Positions 43,783 through 52,814 of a stretch of 64,000 bases of DNA are shown piece after piece. Position 1 is the first letter of the stretch. The number at the start of each line of letters is the position of its first letter. The notes under the pieces are model-generated. The model was not told the DNA's origin and made no database searches. It saw nothing but the letters and a program-made list of their open reading frames with translations. The translations under genes and the position numbers were made by a program. The stretch covers positions 1 through 64,000 of the forward strand of contig JAFRAB010000048.1 in NCBI GenBank assembly GCA_017405675.1, read 5' to 3'. This DNA comes from Erysipelotrichaceae bacterium. GTDB taxonomy: Bacteria > Bacillota_I > Bacilli_A > Erysipelotrichales > Erysipelotrichaceae.

Positions 43783-44541
43783 ATGAATAACAGACTTGAA
43801 TTGATTACCTCATATTTGGAGAGCGAAAGCAAAATAACAGTTAAGGAACTGGCTGAACGTTTAAATGTTTCAGAAAAAACCATACGCCTTGACTTAAACC
43901 GCCTGGAAAATTCTGGCGTTCTTTTAAGAACACACGGAGGGGCTGTTATATCTTCTTCTAGCTATAATAATCCTTTCTTTGATCTTGATGGTTTCCATAA
44001 TAATAGTCCAAAGGAAAAACAGGAAATTGCCAAAAAAGCTCTGAATCTGATCATGCCTTATTCTGTCATTTGTCTCGATGACGGATCAACTACTTTTGAG
44101 ATAGCCAGATTACTTGGCGAATTTCCAATTACAGTAATAACTCATGACTTAAAAATCATAACTGAATTAGCTCCAAAGCCAAATGTTGATGTACTTGTTA
44201 TAGGAGGATTCATTAACAGAAATAATAACGGTCAGATGATTATTTCAGGCGAAGAATCCGTAAAAATGATAAAAAAATATTCAGCTAACATTTCTTTTAT
44301 AGGTGCCAGTTGCATCAGCGAAGACGGTCTATCATTATTCAAACGCGGTGAAAAAGACATAAAAAAGGCTTATATATCCATATCTGAAAAGTCATACTGT
44401 GTTGTTGACTCAAGTAAATTCGGACATAAAGCCATTACAAAGTTATCTTCACCAACTGAATTGCCAAATATTATTAGTGATAGTTCACTCGACCCAGATA
44501 TCAAAGAACATTATTCAAATCTCGGCTACAACATTTTATAG
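43783..44541 (+). CDS. DeoR-family transcriptional regulator
   Basis: 252 residues. The N-terminal HTH (ITVKELAERLNVSEKTIRLDLNRLENSG) and the DeoR C-terminal sensor with ICLDDGSTTFEIARLL and VIGGFINRNNNGQMI are complete. Such regulators bind sugar phosphates and repress the neighbouring catabolic operon, here the divergent PTS operon. The frame starts at an ATG without a strong ribosome site (TATAATTTAAAT upstream), so translation may be weak. It ends in a strong hairpin. Confidence 0.92.
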   Translation: MNNRLELITSYLESESKITVKELAERLNVSEKTIRLDLNRLENSGVLLRTHGGAVISSSSYNNPFFDLDGFHNNSPKEKQEIAKKALNLIMPYSVICLDDGSTTFEIARLLGEFPITVITHDLKIITELAPKPNVDVLVIGGFINRNNNGQMIISGEESVKMIKKYSANISFIGASCISEDGLSLFKRGEKDIKKAYISISEKSYCVVDSSKFGHKAITKLSSPTELPNIISDSSLDPDIKEHYSNLGYNIL

Positions 44542-44568
44542 GTACATCATTCTGATGTACCTATTTTA
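44539..44568 (+). terminator. deoR terminator
   Basis: GGTACATCA-TTC-TGATGTACC with ATTTTAT following, starting at the deoR stop codon. Confidence 0.88.
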
Positions 44569-44652
44569 TCCTATGTCATATTCAAAATTGACATTTATTC
44601 ATGTCACATATTGTAACAAATGCTAAAATGATGTTAGCTACTGATTAGAATT

Positions 44653-46488
44653 ATGACTTTTGAAGAATTTATAGAACTATATGCACTAACTCTGAGTAAT
44701 CAGCAGGAAGAAGCTATTAAATATGTAAATGGCTGTCTTCTTCTTTTAGCCGTACCTGGAAGTGGAAAAACTACAACTCTAATAACACGTCTAGCCTATA
44801 TGACTTTGTGCTTGAGTATAAAACCTGAAGAGATACTGGCACTAACATTTACAGATAATGCAGCAAATGAAATGAAAAACAGATTCATAGAAAAGTATGA
44901 TGCACGTATAGGTAAGAAGATCAGATTTTCAACTATTAACAGTCTTTGCTATGAAATATCCAATACTGGATTTGGGAAGAAAAAAGTTGCTGACGATACT
45001 GAAAAGAAAAGCATTTTATATAACGTATATTCTGACTATTACCGTGAAGAACCAACTGATTCACAGATTTCCCTTTTGTCCAATGAAATATCACTGATAA
45101 AAAATTCAATCAATCCTGACATTAAAGTTCGTTGGTTCAGATGGAAAAATCCAAATATACTATTCCTCTATAACGAATACAACAACATGCTTCGTAAACT
45201 AAATAAGATTGATTTTGATGACCAGTTGATAAATGCATATGCTGTTGCTAATGAAAAACCTGAAGTATTTGAGCAATATCAAAATAACTATAAATATATA
45301 TGTGTTGATGAAGCTCAGGATACTTCAGAGATACAGCATGCTCTTATAAAACTCTTATCAACCAAGAATAATAATGTGTTTATGGTTGGCGATGAAGATC
45401 AGAGTATATACGCTTTCAGAGGAGCTGAACCTAATTATTTACTACAATTCACAAAAGATTATCCTGGAGCAGAGATCTATAAGCTTTCCACAAATTACAG
45501 ATCTGCCAAGAATATAGTATCAGCAGCTAATCTGTTTATTTCGAAAAATAAAAACAGAATAGAAAAAGACATGACCAGTTATAGAAATGTGTCAGGGTAT
45601 GTCATCCCTATTACAGTAAGTAATCTATATAAACAATATGATATCCTTTTATCTAACATAATTCGCCAAAAGGGAGAGATTGCCATTTTATACAGAAATA
45701 ATATCAGTGGTATCCCTTTAATGTATCTTTTTGAAAAAAATTACATTAAATACTACACCAGTAACTCTCTGAGCAGGTTTTTTGAATACTCTTCTGTTTC
45801 TATGTATATGGATTTGCTTGAGTATTCATTTGATTTTAATAATAAGGAATTATTCCAAAAAATAATACGAAACACCAAGCTATTATCAAGTAATTTAGTA
45901 AATAAGACCATTAACAATACAAAAGACGATTTTTTGCTTAAAGTTTTTATCAACGAAGCCTATAACTATTCCGAGTATAATGATGAAGAGCATAAAGCAA
46001 ATACTATAAGTCTGGTTAAAGAAATCATTGACCTGTTTTATAACATTGCTTCACAGCCTGTCTCAATGCATATAGAAACTCTTAACAAGTTTTATAGTAG
46101 AAGGCCTGAAAAACTCGCCAGATTTATATTTAACGATTATATAAAACAAGGATTAGATTACATATTCGTTGGGAATAATAGGAAACAGCTATTTTATTAC
46201 CTTAATACTATAAAACAGAAAACTACCAATCTTAACAGTAGCAAAGAAGGAATTTTTATTTCAACGATTCATTCTGCAAAAGGTATGGAATTTGAAAAAG
46301 TCTATATTATTGATTGCGTAGATGGTATTCTACCGTCAAACGATCCTTCTACAGATCCTGAAGAAGAAAGAAGATTGTTTTACGTAGCAATTACAAGAGC
46401 AAAAAACAATTTATATTTATTAAACCGCAAAGATGCTACAAGCTCATTTATCAACGAGATCTTACCTATGCAAACATATCCAAGATAA
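44653..46488 (+). CDS. UvrD/Rep-family DNA helicase
   Basis: 611 residues, shorter than PcrA/UvrD (about 720). All superfamily 1 motifs are present: Q motif SNQQEEAI, Walker A AVPGSGKTTT, ICVDEAQDTSE (II), VGDEDQSIYAFRGA (III), LSTNYRS (IV), STIHSAKGMEF (V) and RLFYVAITRAKN (VI). It should translocate 3'-5' on single-stranded DNA. The 2B and C-terminal parts are reduced, so it is probably an accessory helicase and not the housekeeping one. The gene is very AT-rich compared with the flanking operons and is followed by a nucleotidyltransferase gene. Confidence 0.93.
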   Translation: MTFEEFIELYALTLSNQQEEAIKYVNGCLLLLAVPGSGKTTTLITRLAYMTLCLSIKPEEILALTFTDNAANEMKNRFIEKYDARIGKKIRFSTINSLCYEISNTGFGKKKVADDTEKKSILYNVYSDYYREEPTDSQISLLSNEISLIKNSINPDIKVRWFRWKNPNILFLYNEYNNMLRKLNKIDFDDQLINAYAVANEKPEVFEQYQNNYKYICVDEAQDTSEIQHALIKLLSTKNNNVFMVGDEDQSIYAFRGAEPNYLLQFTKDYPGAEIYKLSTNYRSAKNIVSAANLFISKNKNRIEKDMTSYRNVSGYVIPITVSNLYKQYDILLSNIIRQKGEIAILYRNNISGIPLMYLFEKNYIKYYTSNSLSRFFEYSSVSMYMDLLEYSFDFNNKELFQKIIRNTKLLSSNLVNKTINNTKDDFLLKVFINEAYNYSEYNDEEHKANTISLVKEIIDLFYNIASQPVSMHIETLNKFYSRRPEKLARFIFNDYIKQGLDYIFVGNNRKQLFYYLNTIKQKTTNLNSSKEGIFISTIHSAKGMEFEKVYIIDCVDGILPSNDPSTDPEEERRLFYVAITRAKNNLYLLNRKDATSSFINEILPMQTYPR

Positions 46489-46664
46489 TCATAAGTGATG
46501 TTAAGTTATATATGTAACTTATAGTTATTTAAAGAACATAGGAATTGAAGATATCTAAACTTCTCTTCATTTTCATATATTGACTTCACCACATAATATG
46601 GTAAGATATAACGATTTAATGATGAAATTAAATGGTCGGATCGGGGAATAGAAAGGACTTTATT

Positions 46665-47309
46665 ATGTACCATTGGGTCGAAGACAAAGAATTTCTGAAA
46701 AGAGCCCAAACAGACTGTTCAAAAACTATGAAGGAGCTTGAAGTAAGATTAAGAGAAAAATACGGTATTAATTCCCAGTGTTTTCTTGTTGGAAGTGGAG
46801 GAAGAAACATGATCACACAAAACGGGAATGAACCAATCGATTTTGATTACAATCTGAATATCATTTCCAGCAGAAACTGGGACGGACGATACCTCAAAGA
46901 GTCAGTTATAAAAGCCATGAACAAAATCATGAATGATCAGGGACTTGGAACTGTATCCGACTCAACCTCGACTATAACTACAGATAGTATATATTTTAAA
47001 GACAATCCTAATATTGAATTCAGCATGGATATCTGTATTGTATGCAAAGGTGATGACGGTAATTGGCATAGGCTAATACATCAAAAAACAGGATTTACAG
47101 ATTTAGATCAGTATTACTGGAATATGGCTCCAAATTCAGCTGAAATTGCTGAAAAAGCTAATTACATAAAACAATATCCAGGCATGTGGGATAAGGTACG
47201 TCAGGAGTATCTTAGGCTCAAGAATCACTATTTACAATGGAACCAGCATAATCATCCATCATTTGTTTGTTACATCGAAGCTGTAAATAACATTTACAAT
47301 CAGTTATAA
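46665..47309 (+). CDS. nucleotidyltransferase-fold protein
   Basis: 214 residues. FLVGSGGRNMITQNG followed by IDFDYNLNII gives the GS...DxD pattern of the polymerase-beta/OAS nucleotidyltransferase fold, with a third acidic site in IEFSMDICIVCKG. It is thus a small nucleotidyltransferase without a fused domain. It could make a nucleotide signal (as CD-NTases do) or modify a protein or RNA; which is unknown. AAAGGA 7 bases before the ATG at 46665 sets the start. It follows the helicase gene by 176 bases on the same strand. Confidence 0.75.
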   Translation: MYHWVEDKEFLKRAQTDCSKTMKELEVRLREKYGINSQCFLVGSGGRNMITQNGNEPIDFDYNLNIISSRNWDGRYLKESVIKAMNKIMNDQGLGTVSDSTSTITTDSIYFKDNPNIEFSMDICIVCKGDDGNWHRLIHQKTGFTDLDQYYWNMAPNSAEIAEKANYIKQYPGMWDKVRQEYLRLKNHYLQWNQHNHPSFVCYIEAVNNIYNQL

Positions 47310-47385
47310 TATGTTTTCTTCTGATTACTATTCACTGTTGAACTTGATGTATAAGATTGTGAATTATTATTAGAAAATATCAATT

Positions 47386-47457
47386 TTAAAAATAAATACA
47401 TAAATACTTTAAATGTCTGATATCTTCAATATGGGCATCATCAATTAGTAATTTCAT
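47386..47457 (-). pseudogene. 5' stump of a transaldolase/fructose-6-phosphate aldolase-like gene
   Basis: An ATG with GGAG upstream starts 15 bases after the glycyl radical enzyme stop and reads MKLLIDDAHIEDIRHLK, the conserved N-terminus of TalC/FsaA-type aldolases. It then ends in a stop after 23 codons (YLCIYF). The rest of the gene is absent; the sequence beyond is AT-rich and unrelated. Aldolases of this family commonly follow glycyl radical enzymes in Bacillota and enterobacteria, so this is a truncated third operon gene. The assignment rests on a short match. Confidence 0.55.
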
Positions 47458-47471
47458 ACATATTCTCCATC

Positions 47472-49874
47472 TTATAAAGTCTGTTCTGTTCTTGCAATAA
47501 TGTCATCCTGCGTCTTTCTGGACAGGACATTGAAGAATGCACTGTAGCCGGCAACTCTGACAATAAGATCTTTATGGTCTTCAGGATGTACCTGAGCATC
47601 CAGCAATGTTTCACGGGATACGATGTTGTACTGGACATGATAACCATGCAATCTGTTAAAGAATGTCCTTATCAGCATCTCCAGTTTCTGTTTGTTTTCT
47701 TCCGTTGACAGCATCTGCGGAGTCATCTTCTGGTTCAGAAGTACGCCTCCCGTGATCTTTTCTGTTCTTAATTTCGAAACGGTTTTAAACACTGATGTCG
47801 GTCCGTTTTTATCAGCATTATGGGCCGGTGAACAGCCTTCGGCCAATGGCTCCCAGGCGTTACGTCCGTCAGGAGTGGCGAATGTGCCCATCCCCTGCCC
47901 AACGTTGGCACTGATGGAGGATGTTCCTCCATATCTGATTCCACCAATCGGTCCTCTGTGATATCTGGTTGAAGGATACTTCCTGATTTCATCAAGATAT
48001 GAATCATAGGCTTCAACTACCAGATCATCAACATAATCAATATCATTGCCGTATTTTGGAGCGTCATTTATCAGCATATGCTGAATCTTTTTATTCTCTT
48101 CACTCTGATAATCATCCAGTATCGCATTCCATAGCTGTTCAGGAGTAATCTTCTTTTCCTCATAAACCAGCTTTTTGATTACAGCCAGGGAATCTGCCAT
48201 GTTGGCAATTCCTACCTGTAAACCTGATATGAAGTCATATACTGCTCCACCTTCCTTGATGGTCTTACCTCTGCCGATGCAGTCATCAGTCAGAGCAGAG
48301 CACAGGATATCAGGCACATCCCTTTCCGAAGCCTTATCAATGGCGTTTTCCACTATTACCGAATATCTGGTAAACTCTCTGACACTCTTATCCCAGGCAT
48401 CCAGCAGTTCCTGATAACTGTTCATGTCCTTGAAATATCCGTATCCCTTGACGAAACGTTTTCCGCTAGTCATGTCAATACCATCATTCATCACACACAG
48501 CAGCAGTCTCGGGAAGTTTACATAGGACATGCCGGTGCATCTGTATCCCCATTTGCCCGGTACTGCCGTTTCCACGCAGCCGATTGCACTGTAGTTATAG
48601 GCATCTTCTTCCTTAACTCCCCAGTTAATGAAGGAAGGAATGATGATCTCATCATTATTCAATGCCGGCATGCCGAACCCCAGTTTCATGACTTCAATGC
48701 ATTCATCAAAGAACTGTTTATTCAGATTGGCATGATATCTGACTGTAAGATTCGGCTGAGTGAGCCTGGTCTGGGCAACGCTTTTTAACACCAGAAAGCT
48801 CAGTTCATTAACCGCGTCTTTCTTATCAGTGGTCTGCCCGCCGATGGTAACATTCTGATACATAGGGCTTCCGGCAGAACTTAAGGTATGAGCCTGACTT
48901 CTGACCTTGTTGACGGTCAGGGTCTTGATCCATAAATTTGTTAACAATTCCAGCGCTTTCTCGTCACTGATACTGCCTTCTTTATAGTATGGATACATAT
49001 ATTGGTCAAATCGGCCATAGCTTAATGAATGGCCATTGGATTCTATCTGAAGGATAAGCTGAACGAACCACACTGACTGGATGGCTTCCCAGAAGTTTTC
49101 TGCCGGCTGGTAAGGAACCTTGGAACAGATGCGGCTGATCTCGATCAGTTCATTCTTACGCTTTACATCCTGTTCTACTGAGGCCATTTCACCAGCCAGA
49201 CGGCTGTATCTTTCCGCAAAATCCTTTACTGCCTCAATGACGATCAGTACTGCTTTATAAAAGACATTCTTGTCGATGGCATCCGGATCAGTCAGATCAA
49301 GTTCACTCTTCAGTTTTCTGACTCTTTCCTCATATCCTCTTAAGCCACATTTCAGAACCTTCTCATAATTGACAGCCAGATGGGCATCGCCGGCATTGAG
49401 CTTTCCTTCCATACCGAATACACCGGTCTCCATGAAGACACTTACTTCTTCCGGAAGCAGGGCTTCACCTCTGGCGCGCAGATTGTTGTTTTCCCAGAAC
49501 GGGGCAATGCTGCGGATCTGTTCTTTGGTTTCCTCAGCGATATAGAAAACATCACCGTCTCTCTTTTCAAACAGGTCAAGTTCATCCAGAACAAACTGCA
49601 GAGTATATTCCGGGAACACCGGTGCATTGGTGTTTTTGGTAGCCTGATTGCCGACGATCAGGGTCTTATCCTCAATATAAATACTCATCTTTTCCAGGAT
49701 GTTTTTCAGCATCAATGCTCTGACCATTACTCTTGGCTGATTAAGATTTGCCTTATAGGCTTCAGTAGCCAGGATTGCTCTTTCAGCATCAATGTAAGGT
49801 TTCTCATCAAGGACTTCCTCCCTGAAGGACTTCATTCTGTCTGTTAATGCTCCGAAATGTTCCTTATTCTCCAT
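47472..49874 (-). CDS. glycyl radical enzyme, dehydratase/PFL-like family
   Basis: 800 residues. The active-site segment AIGCVETAVPGKWGYRC carries Cys433 and Glu435; the Cys-x-Glu pattern is that of dehydratase-type enzymes rather than pyruvate formate-lyase (Cys-Cys). The C-terminal radical motif RVAGYSAFF carries Gly776. The activase gene lies divergently 180 bases away, so the enzyme needs anaerobic activation by an SAM radical protein. The substrate cannot be told; diols, hydroxyproline-like or amino-alcohol compounds are the known options. The gene is flanked by DeoR-type direct repeats in its promoter region. Confidence 0.95.
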   Translation of the reverse strand: MENKEHFGALTDRMKSFREEVLDEKPYIDAERAILATEAYKANLNQPRVMVRALMLKNILEKMSIYIEDKTLIVGNQATKNTNAPVFPEYTLQFVLDELDLFEKRDGDVFYIAEETKEQIRSIAPFWENNNLRARGEALLPEEVSVFMETGVFGMEGKLNAGDAHLAVNYEKVLKCGLRGYEERVRKLKSELDLTDPDAIDKNVFYKAVLIVIEAVKDFAERYSRLAGEMASVEQDVKRKNELIEISRICSKVPYQPAENFWEAIQSVWFVQLILQIESNGHSLSYGRFDQYMYPYYKEGSISDEKALELLTNLWIKTLTVNKVRSQAHTLSSAGSPMYQNVTIGGQTTDKKDAVNELSFLVLKSVAQTRLTQPNLTVRYHANLNKQFFDECIEVMKLGFGMPALNNDEIIIPSFINWGVKEEDAYNYSAIGCVETAVPGKWGYRCTGMSYVNFPRLLLCVMNDGIDMTSGKRFVKGYGYFKDMNSYQELLDAWDKSVREFTRYSVIVENAIDKASERDVPDILCSALTDDCIGRGKTIKEGGAVYDFISGLQVGIANMADSLAVIKKLVYEEKKITPEQLWNAILDDYQSEENKKIQHMLINDAPKYGNDIDYVDDLVVEAYDSYLDEIRKYPSTRYHRGPIGGIRYGGTSSISANVGQGMGTFATPDGRNAWEPLAEGCSPAHNADKNGPTSVFKTVSKLRTEKITGGVLLNQKMTPQMLSTEENKQKLEMLIRTFFNRLHGYHVQYNIVSRETLLDAQVHPEDHKDLIVRVAGYSAFFNVLSRKTQDDIIARTEQTL

Positions 49875-49893
49875 GTTTCCTCCAAATATTTCT

Positions 49894-50003
49894 TTCGTAA
49901 CTTTTATATCTTTCGTTTACAACTTTATTGTATATTAACCCCTTTTTAAACGCAATAGTTGTTCAATTAAAACGATATTTAATTTCATTCGTAACTTTTA
50001 TAT
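49894..50003. promoter_or_regulatory. two 16-base direct repeats in the glycyl radical enzyme intergenic region
   Basis: TTCGTAACTTTTATAT occurs at 49894-49909 and again at 49988-50003, with a partial third copy (TTTCGTTTACAACTTT) at 49911-49926. DeoR proteins bind spaced direct repeats, and the DeoR gene follows the activase, so this is the likely operator pair for both divergent units. Confidence 0.65.
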
Positions 50004-50055
50004 TCTTTTTTCCTTTTAATTGTGTTAGTATATTATGTAGGGAAGGTTAAATAGG

Positions 50056-50967
50056 ATGAAAGCAGATCGTACCAGAACAGGAATCATATTCAATATCCAG
50101 AAATACAGTGTCAATGACGGGCCGGGCATCCGCACTGTAGTCTTCTTCAAAGGTTGCCCGTTAAGATGCCGTTGGTGTTCCAACCCGGAAAGCCAGTCAT
50201 TCAGGATACAGATATTGTGGGATGAAAGAAAATGCCTTCACTGTCTTCACTGCATCCGGATATGTCCCGGACAGGCAATATCACTGACAGATGGTAAGAT
50301 TCATATTGATCATTCAAAGTGTGATGGCTGCAAAAAGTGTGTCAAAGAATGCCCAGGATATGCCCTGAGCTGTGAAGGAGAACTAAAGAGCGTGGAAGAA
50401 ATCATGAAAGTGGTCATGCAGGATCTGCCCTTCTACGAAGAAAGCAATGGAGGAATTACCTTAAGCGGAGGAGAAGTAATGGCACAGCCTGACTTCGCTG
50501 TAGAACTGTTAAAGGCAGCCAAGGAAGAAGGATTACACACCTGCATTGAAACCACCGGTTTTACCAGCTCGGAAGTCTTCAGAAGAGTAATTGAAAATGT
50601 GGATTACATCTTAATGGATCTCAAGCATGCCAACATGGGAAAGCACCTTAAGGGGACCGGTGTTGGAAATGAACAGATCGTTGAAAACATGCATAACGCC
50701 GTACTTGCCGGTAAGACAGTACTTCCACGCATTCCGGTCATTCCTGATTTCAACGACTCTATGCAGGATGCTAAAGAGATTGCTGACATGATACTGAAGA
50801 TCGGTGCAACAAGCTGTCAGTTATTACCATTCCATCAGTTTGGCGAAAACAAATACGCTTTATTGGGAATGGAATATGAAATGAAAGACAAAAATGCCTA
50901 TCACCGGGAAGATCTTACTGATTATCTGAAGGTCTTCACAGACAATGGCATCAATGCCTTCATGTAG
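50056..50967 (+). CDS. glycyl radical enzyme activating protein (radical SAM)
   Basis: 303 residues. The radical SAM cluster is FFKGCPLRCRWCSNP (Cys34, Cys38, Cys41). A ferredoxin-like insert with two 4Fe-4S sets (CLHCLHCIRICPG and CDGCKKCVKECPG) follows, as in activases of dehydratase-type enzymes. ITLSGGEVMAQ is the SAM-binding GGE motif. It cleaves SAM to put the radical on Gly776 of the enzyme encoded divergently. A GGAAGG precedes the ATG. The following DeoR gene starts 11 bases after its stop, so they form one unit. Confidence 0.96.
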   Translation: MKADRTRTGIIFNIQKYSVNDGPGIRTVVFFKGCPLRCRWCSNPESQSFRIQILWDERKCLHCLHCIRICPGQAISLTDGKIHIDHSKCDGCKKCVKECPGYALSCEGELKSVEEIMKVVMQDLPFYEESNGGITLSGGEVMAQPDFAVELLKAAKEEGLHTCIETTGFTSSEVFRRVIENVDYILMDLKHANMGKHLKGTGVGNEQIVENMHNAVLAGKTVLPRIPVIPDFNDSMQDAKEIADMILKIGATSCQLLPFHQFGENKYALLGMEYEMKDKNAYHREDLTDYLKVFTDNGINAFM

Positions 50968-50978
50968 GAGGAATAATT

Positions 50979-51740
50979 ATGAGCTGGAAGAAGGATAACA
51001 GAATAAACGAAATAATCAAACTGATCGTAGAAAACGAAAGGATGGATGTTGCCGAACTATCAGACAAGCTGAATGTCTCACAGGTCACCATCCGTAAAGA
51101 CCTGAATGAGCTGGAAGAAAAGGGAATCATTCAGCGTTCCTTCGGTTATGCGGTAATTAACAACGGTGATGACATCAGTTCCCGACTGGCCTTTCATTAT
51201 AACGAAAAAATGATGATTGCCCGTAAGGCTGCTGCTCTGGTAAATGACCATGATACGGTAATCATAGAAAACGGCAGCTGCTGTGCCTTACTTGCCAGCA
51301 TTCTTGCAACTGAAAAAAAAGACGTAACGATCATAACCAACAGTGCCTTTATTGCTGATTACGTACGCCACTGTCCTTCAGTAAACATTATCCTGACCGG
51401 TGGACTGTATCAGAAAGATTCTCAATGTCTGGTAGGCCCGGGAGTGGCAGAATCCATCAGAAACTATCATGTTCGGAAGATGTTTATTGGAACTGACGGC
51501 TATCATGACACCATCGGTTTCACCAACAAGGACCCCTTAAGAGCACAGTCTGTCAAAGACATGGCTGCCTCTGCTGATGAAGTGGTTGTTCTTACGGAAA
51601 GCGCTAAGTTCCTGATGGTAGGAACCATACCACTAAACCTTTCGGCCTCAATTAAAACAGTAGTTACTGACAGTGGCATTCCAGTAGAATCTACTGACAG
51701 TCTTTCCTCCCATGGAATCAGAGTCATCATTTCCAACTGA
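50979..51740 (+). CDS. DeoR-family regulator of the glycyl radical enzyme locus
   Basis: 253 residues with the N-terminal HTH (MDVAELSDKLNVSQVTIRKDLNELEEKG) and the DeoR sensor (IIENGSCCALLASILA, ILTGGLYQKDSQCLVGP). GGAGGA lies upstream of the ATG. By position it controls the glycyl radical enzyme and activase genes through the direct repeats between them. It is a different DeoR from the one in the sugar locus at 43.8 kb (low identity outside the HTH). Confidence 0.92.
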   Translation: MSWKKDNRINEIIKLIVENERMDVAELSDKLNVSQVTIRKDLNELEEKGIIQRSFGYAVINNGDDISSRLAFHYNEKMMIARKAAALVNDHDTVIIENGSCCALLASILATEKKDVTIITNSAFIADYVRHCPSVNIILTGGLYQKDSQCLVGPGVAESIRNYHVRKMFIGTDGYHDTIGFTNKDPLRAQSVKDMAASADEVVVLTESAKFLMVGTIPLNLSASIKTVVTDSGIPVESTDSLSSHGIRVIISN

Positions 51741-51766
51741 CATCAGCATTGGTGTCAGTTTTTTAT
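51737..51766 (+). terminator. terminator of the activase-deoR unit
   Basis: CTGACATCA-GCAT-TGGTGTCAG (one G-U pair) followed by TTTTTTA, starting at the deoR stop. Confidence 0.88.
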
Positions 51767-51845
51767 ACTTTACTTTCGCAGGCATAATCGTGTGTTTTAA
51801 TTATAAAAATTGGACTTTTTGACGCTCTTAAATGTAACCTTTATC

Positions 51846-51888
51846 AAAAAATGGAGTCATGCTTACATGTTTTTAACTCCATTTTTCG
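51846..51888. terminator. bidirectional terminator at the island border
   Basis: AAAAATGGAGT and ACTCCATTTTT form an 11 bp stem. T-rich ends serve both strands; on the minus strand it closes the defence operon that ends at 51894. Confidence 0.85.
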
Positions 51889-51893
51889 GCTAT

Positions 51894-52808
51894 TTATACA
51901 TCGTAATTTATCTTTGTAATAATAGACATTAATTGATCTACTGCTTTACATACTTCATGCATATCATCATGGTATTCTTCGAACTGATTATGAAAATCCA
52001 TTGGTGGAACTTCTGCTCTTATTGCAGCTGATTTATTTGCTTTTGCAACCTTGAGTCCTTCTTTTATCAACAACTCTTTGTTGCGTTGATATAATTCTGC
52101 AGTCTTGTTCCCATATCCGGCAATCTCCAAATCAACGTATCCTTTATTTGATTTATGCTGAATATATGTTCCTTTTCGTAAGCTGTCAAATGTGACCCAT
52201 ACCGCATTCGTACCTGCTGGCCCAGGTACCTCTCTTACACTTAACTGCTTGTAATTGTTTTTTACAAATTGATAGTATTTCTGTCTGAAAACTGTGACTC
52301 TGTTGTCTTCAACAACTTCGTAACCTTTTTTCTGCTCTCTTACCGCCTCTTCAAGCAAAGCCACTGAATAGGGATCGTTAGCGATGTCTTTCAGATATTC
52401 ATAGGAGATTCTGTTTTCATATTTTCTTGCTTCCTCATTATCATAATCATCCGGAGCAATAAGAACTATTCTGTACTCATCATATTTGTCGTTTAATCCT
52501 TTTTCTGCTCTGACAATATACCTTCCGTGCTGATCAGGCATGGCTATAGCATCAATTTTATCTTCTATGAATAGCCCAATCCTCGTAGCGTTGCAATTAA
52601 GCAGAACAAATACATCAGATTCTCCATCACTATCCATTTTCGAATGATGGAGCTCTTTGACAACAACATGAGTGGTATCTATAGGCTTTGGATTAGTAAT
52701 AGTGCAACAAAAAGCTTTAACAAAGTCGGAATCTGTCATTAGCTTGTTAATGATTAATAAATCTATATCTCGTTCAGCGACACTTTCCAGCACTAGTTTT
52801 GGCTTCAT
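51894..52808 (-). CDS. PD-(D/E)XK nuclease-superfamily protein
   Basis: 304 residues. SDVFVLLNCN and LFIEDKIDA supply the Asp and Glu-x-Lys of a PD-(D/E)XK core; the pattern is typical of restriction-like and DUF4268-type nucleases. The C-terminal part is helical with a DFHNQFEEYHDDMHE tail. It is the last gene of a minus-strand run that begins with hsdR and is separated by 6 bases from the DUF262 gene. It probably adds a nuclease or effector to that system. Catalysis is inferred from motif pattern only. Confidence 0.75.
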   Translation of the reverse strand: MKPKLVLESVAERDIDLLIINKLMTDSDFVKAFCCTITNPKPIDTTHVVVKELHHSKMDSDGESDVFVLLNCNATRIGLFIEDKIDAIAMPDQHGRYIVRAEKGLNDKYDEYRIVLIAPDDYDNEEARKYENRISYEYLKDIANDPYSVALLEEAVREQKKGYEVVEDNRVTVFRQKYYQFVKNNYKQLSVREVPGPAGTNAVWVTFDSLRKGTYIQHKSNKGYVDLEIAGYGNKTAELYQRNKELLIKEGLKVAKANKSAAIRAEVPPMDFHNQFEEYHDDMHEVCKAVDQLMSIITKINYDV

Positions 52809-52814
52809 ATGAAA

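Noticed and set aside
51503..51736. Minus-strand frame opposite the DeoR gene
   Set aside because: The DeoR frame on the plus strand has complete family motifs; the opposite frame is a codon shadow.
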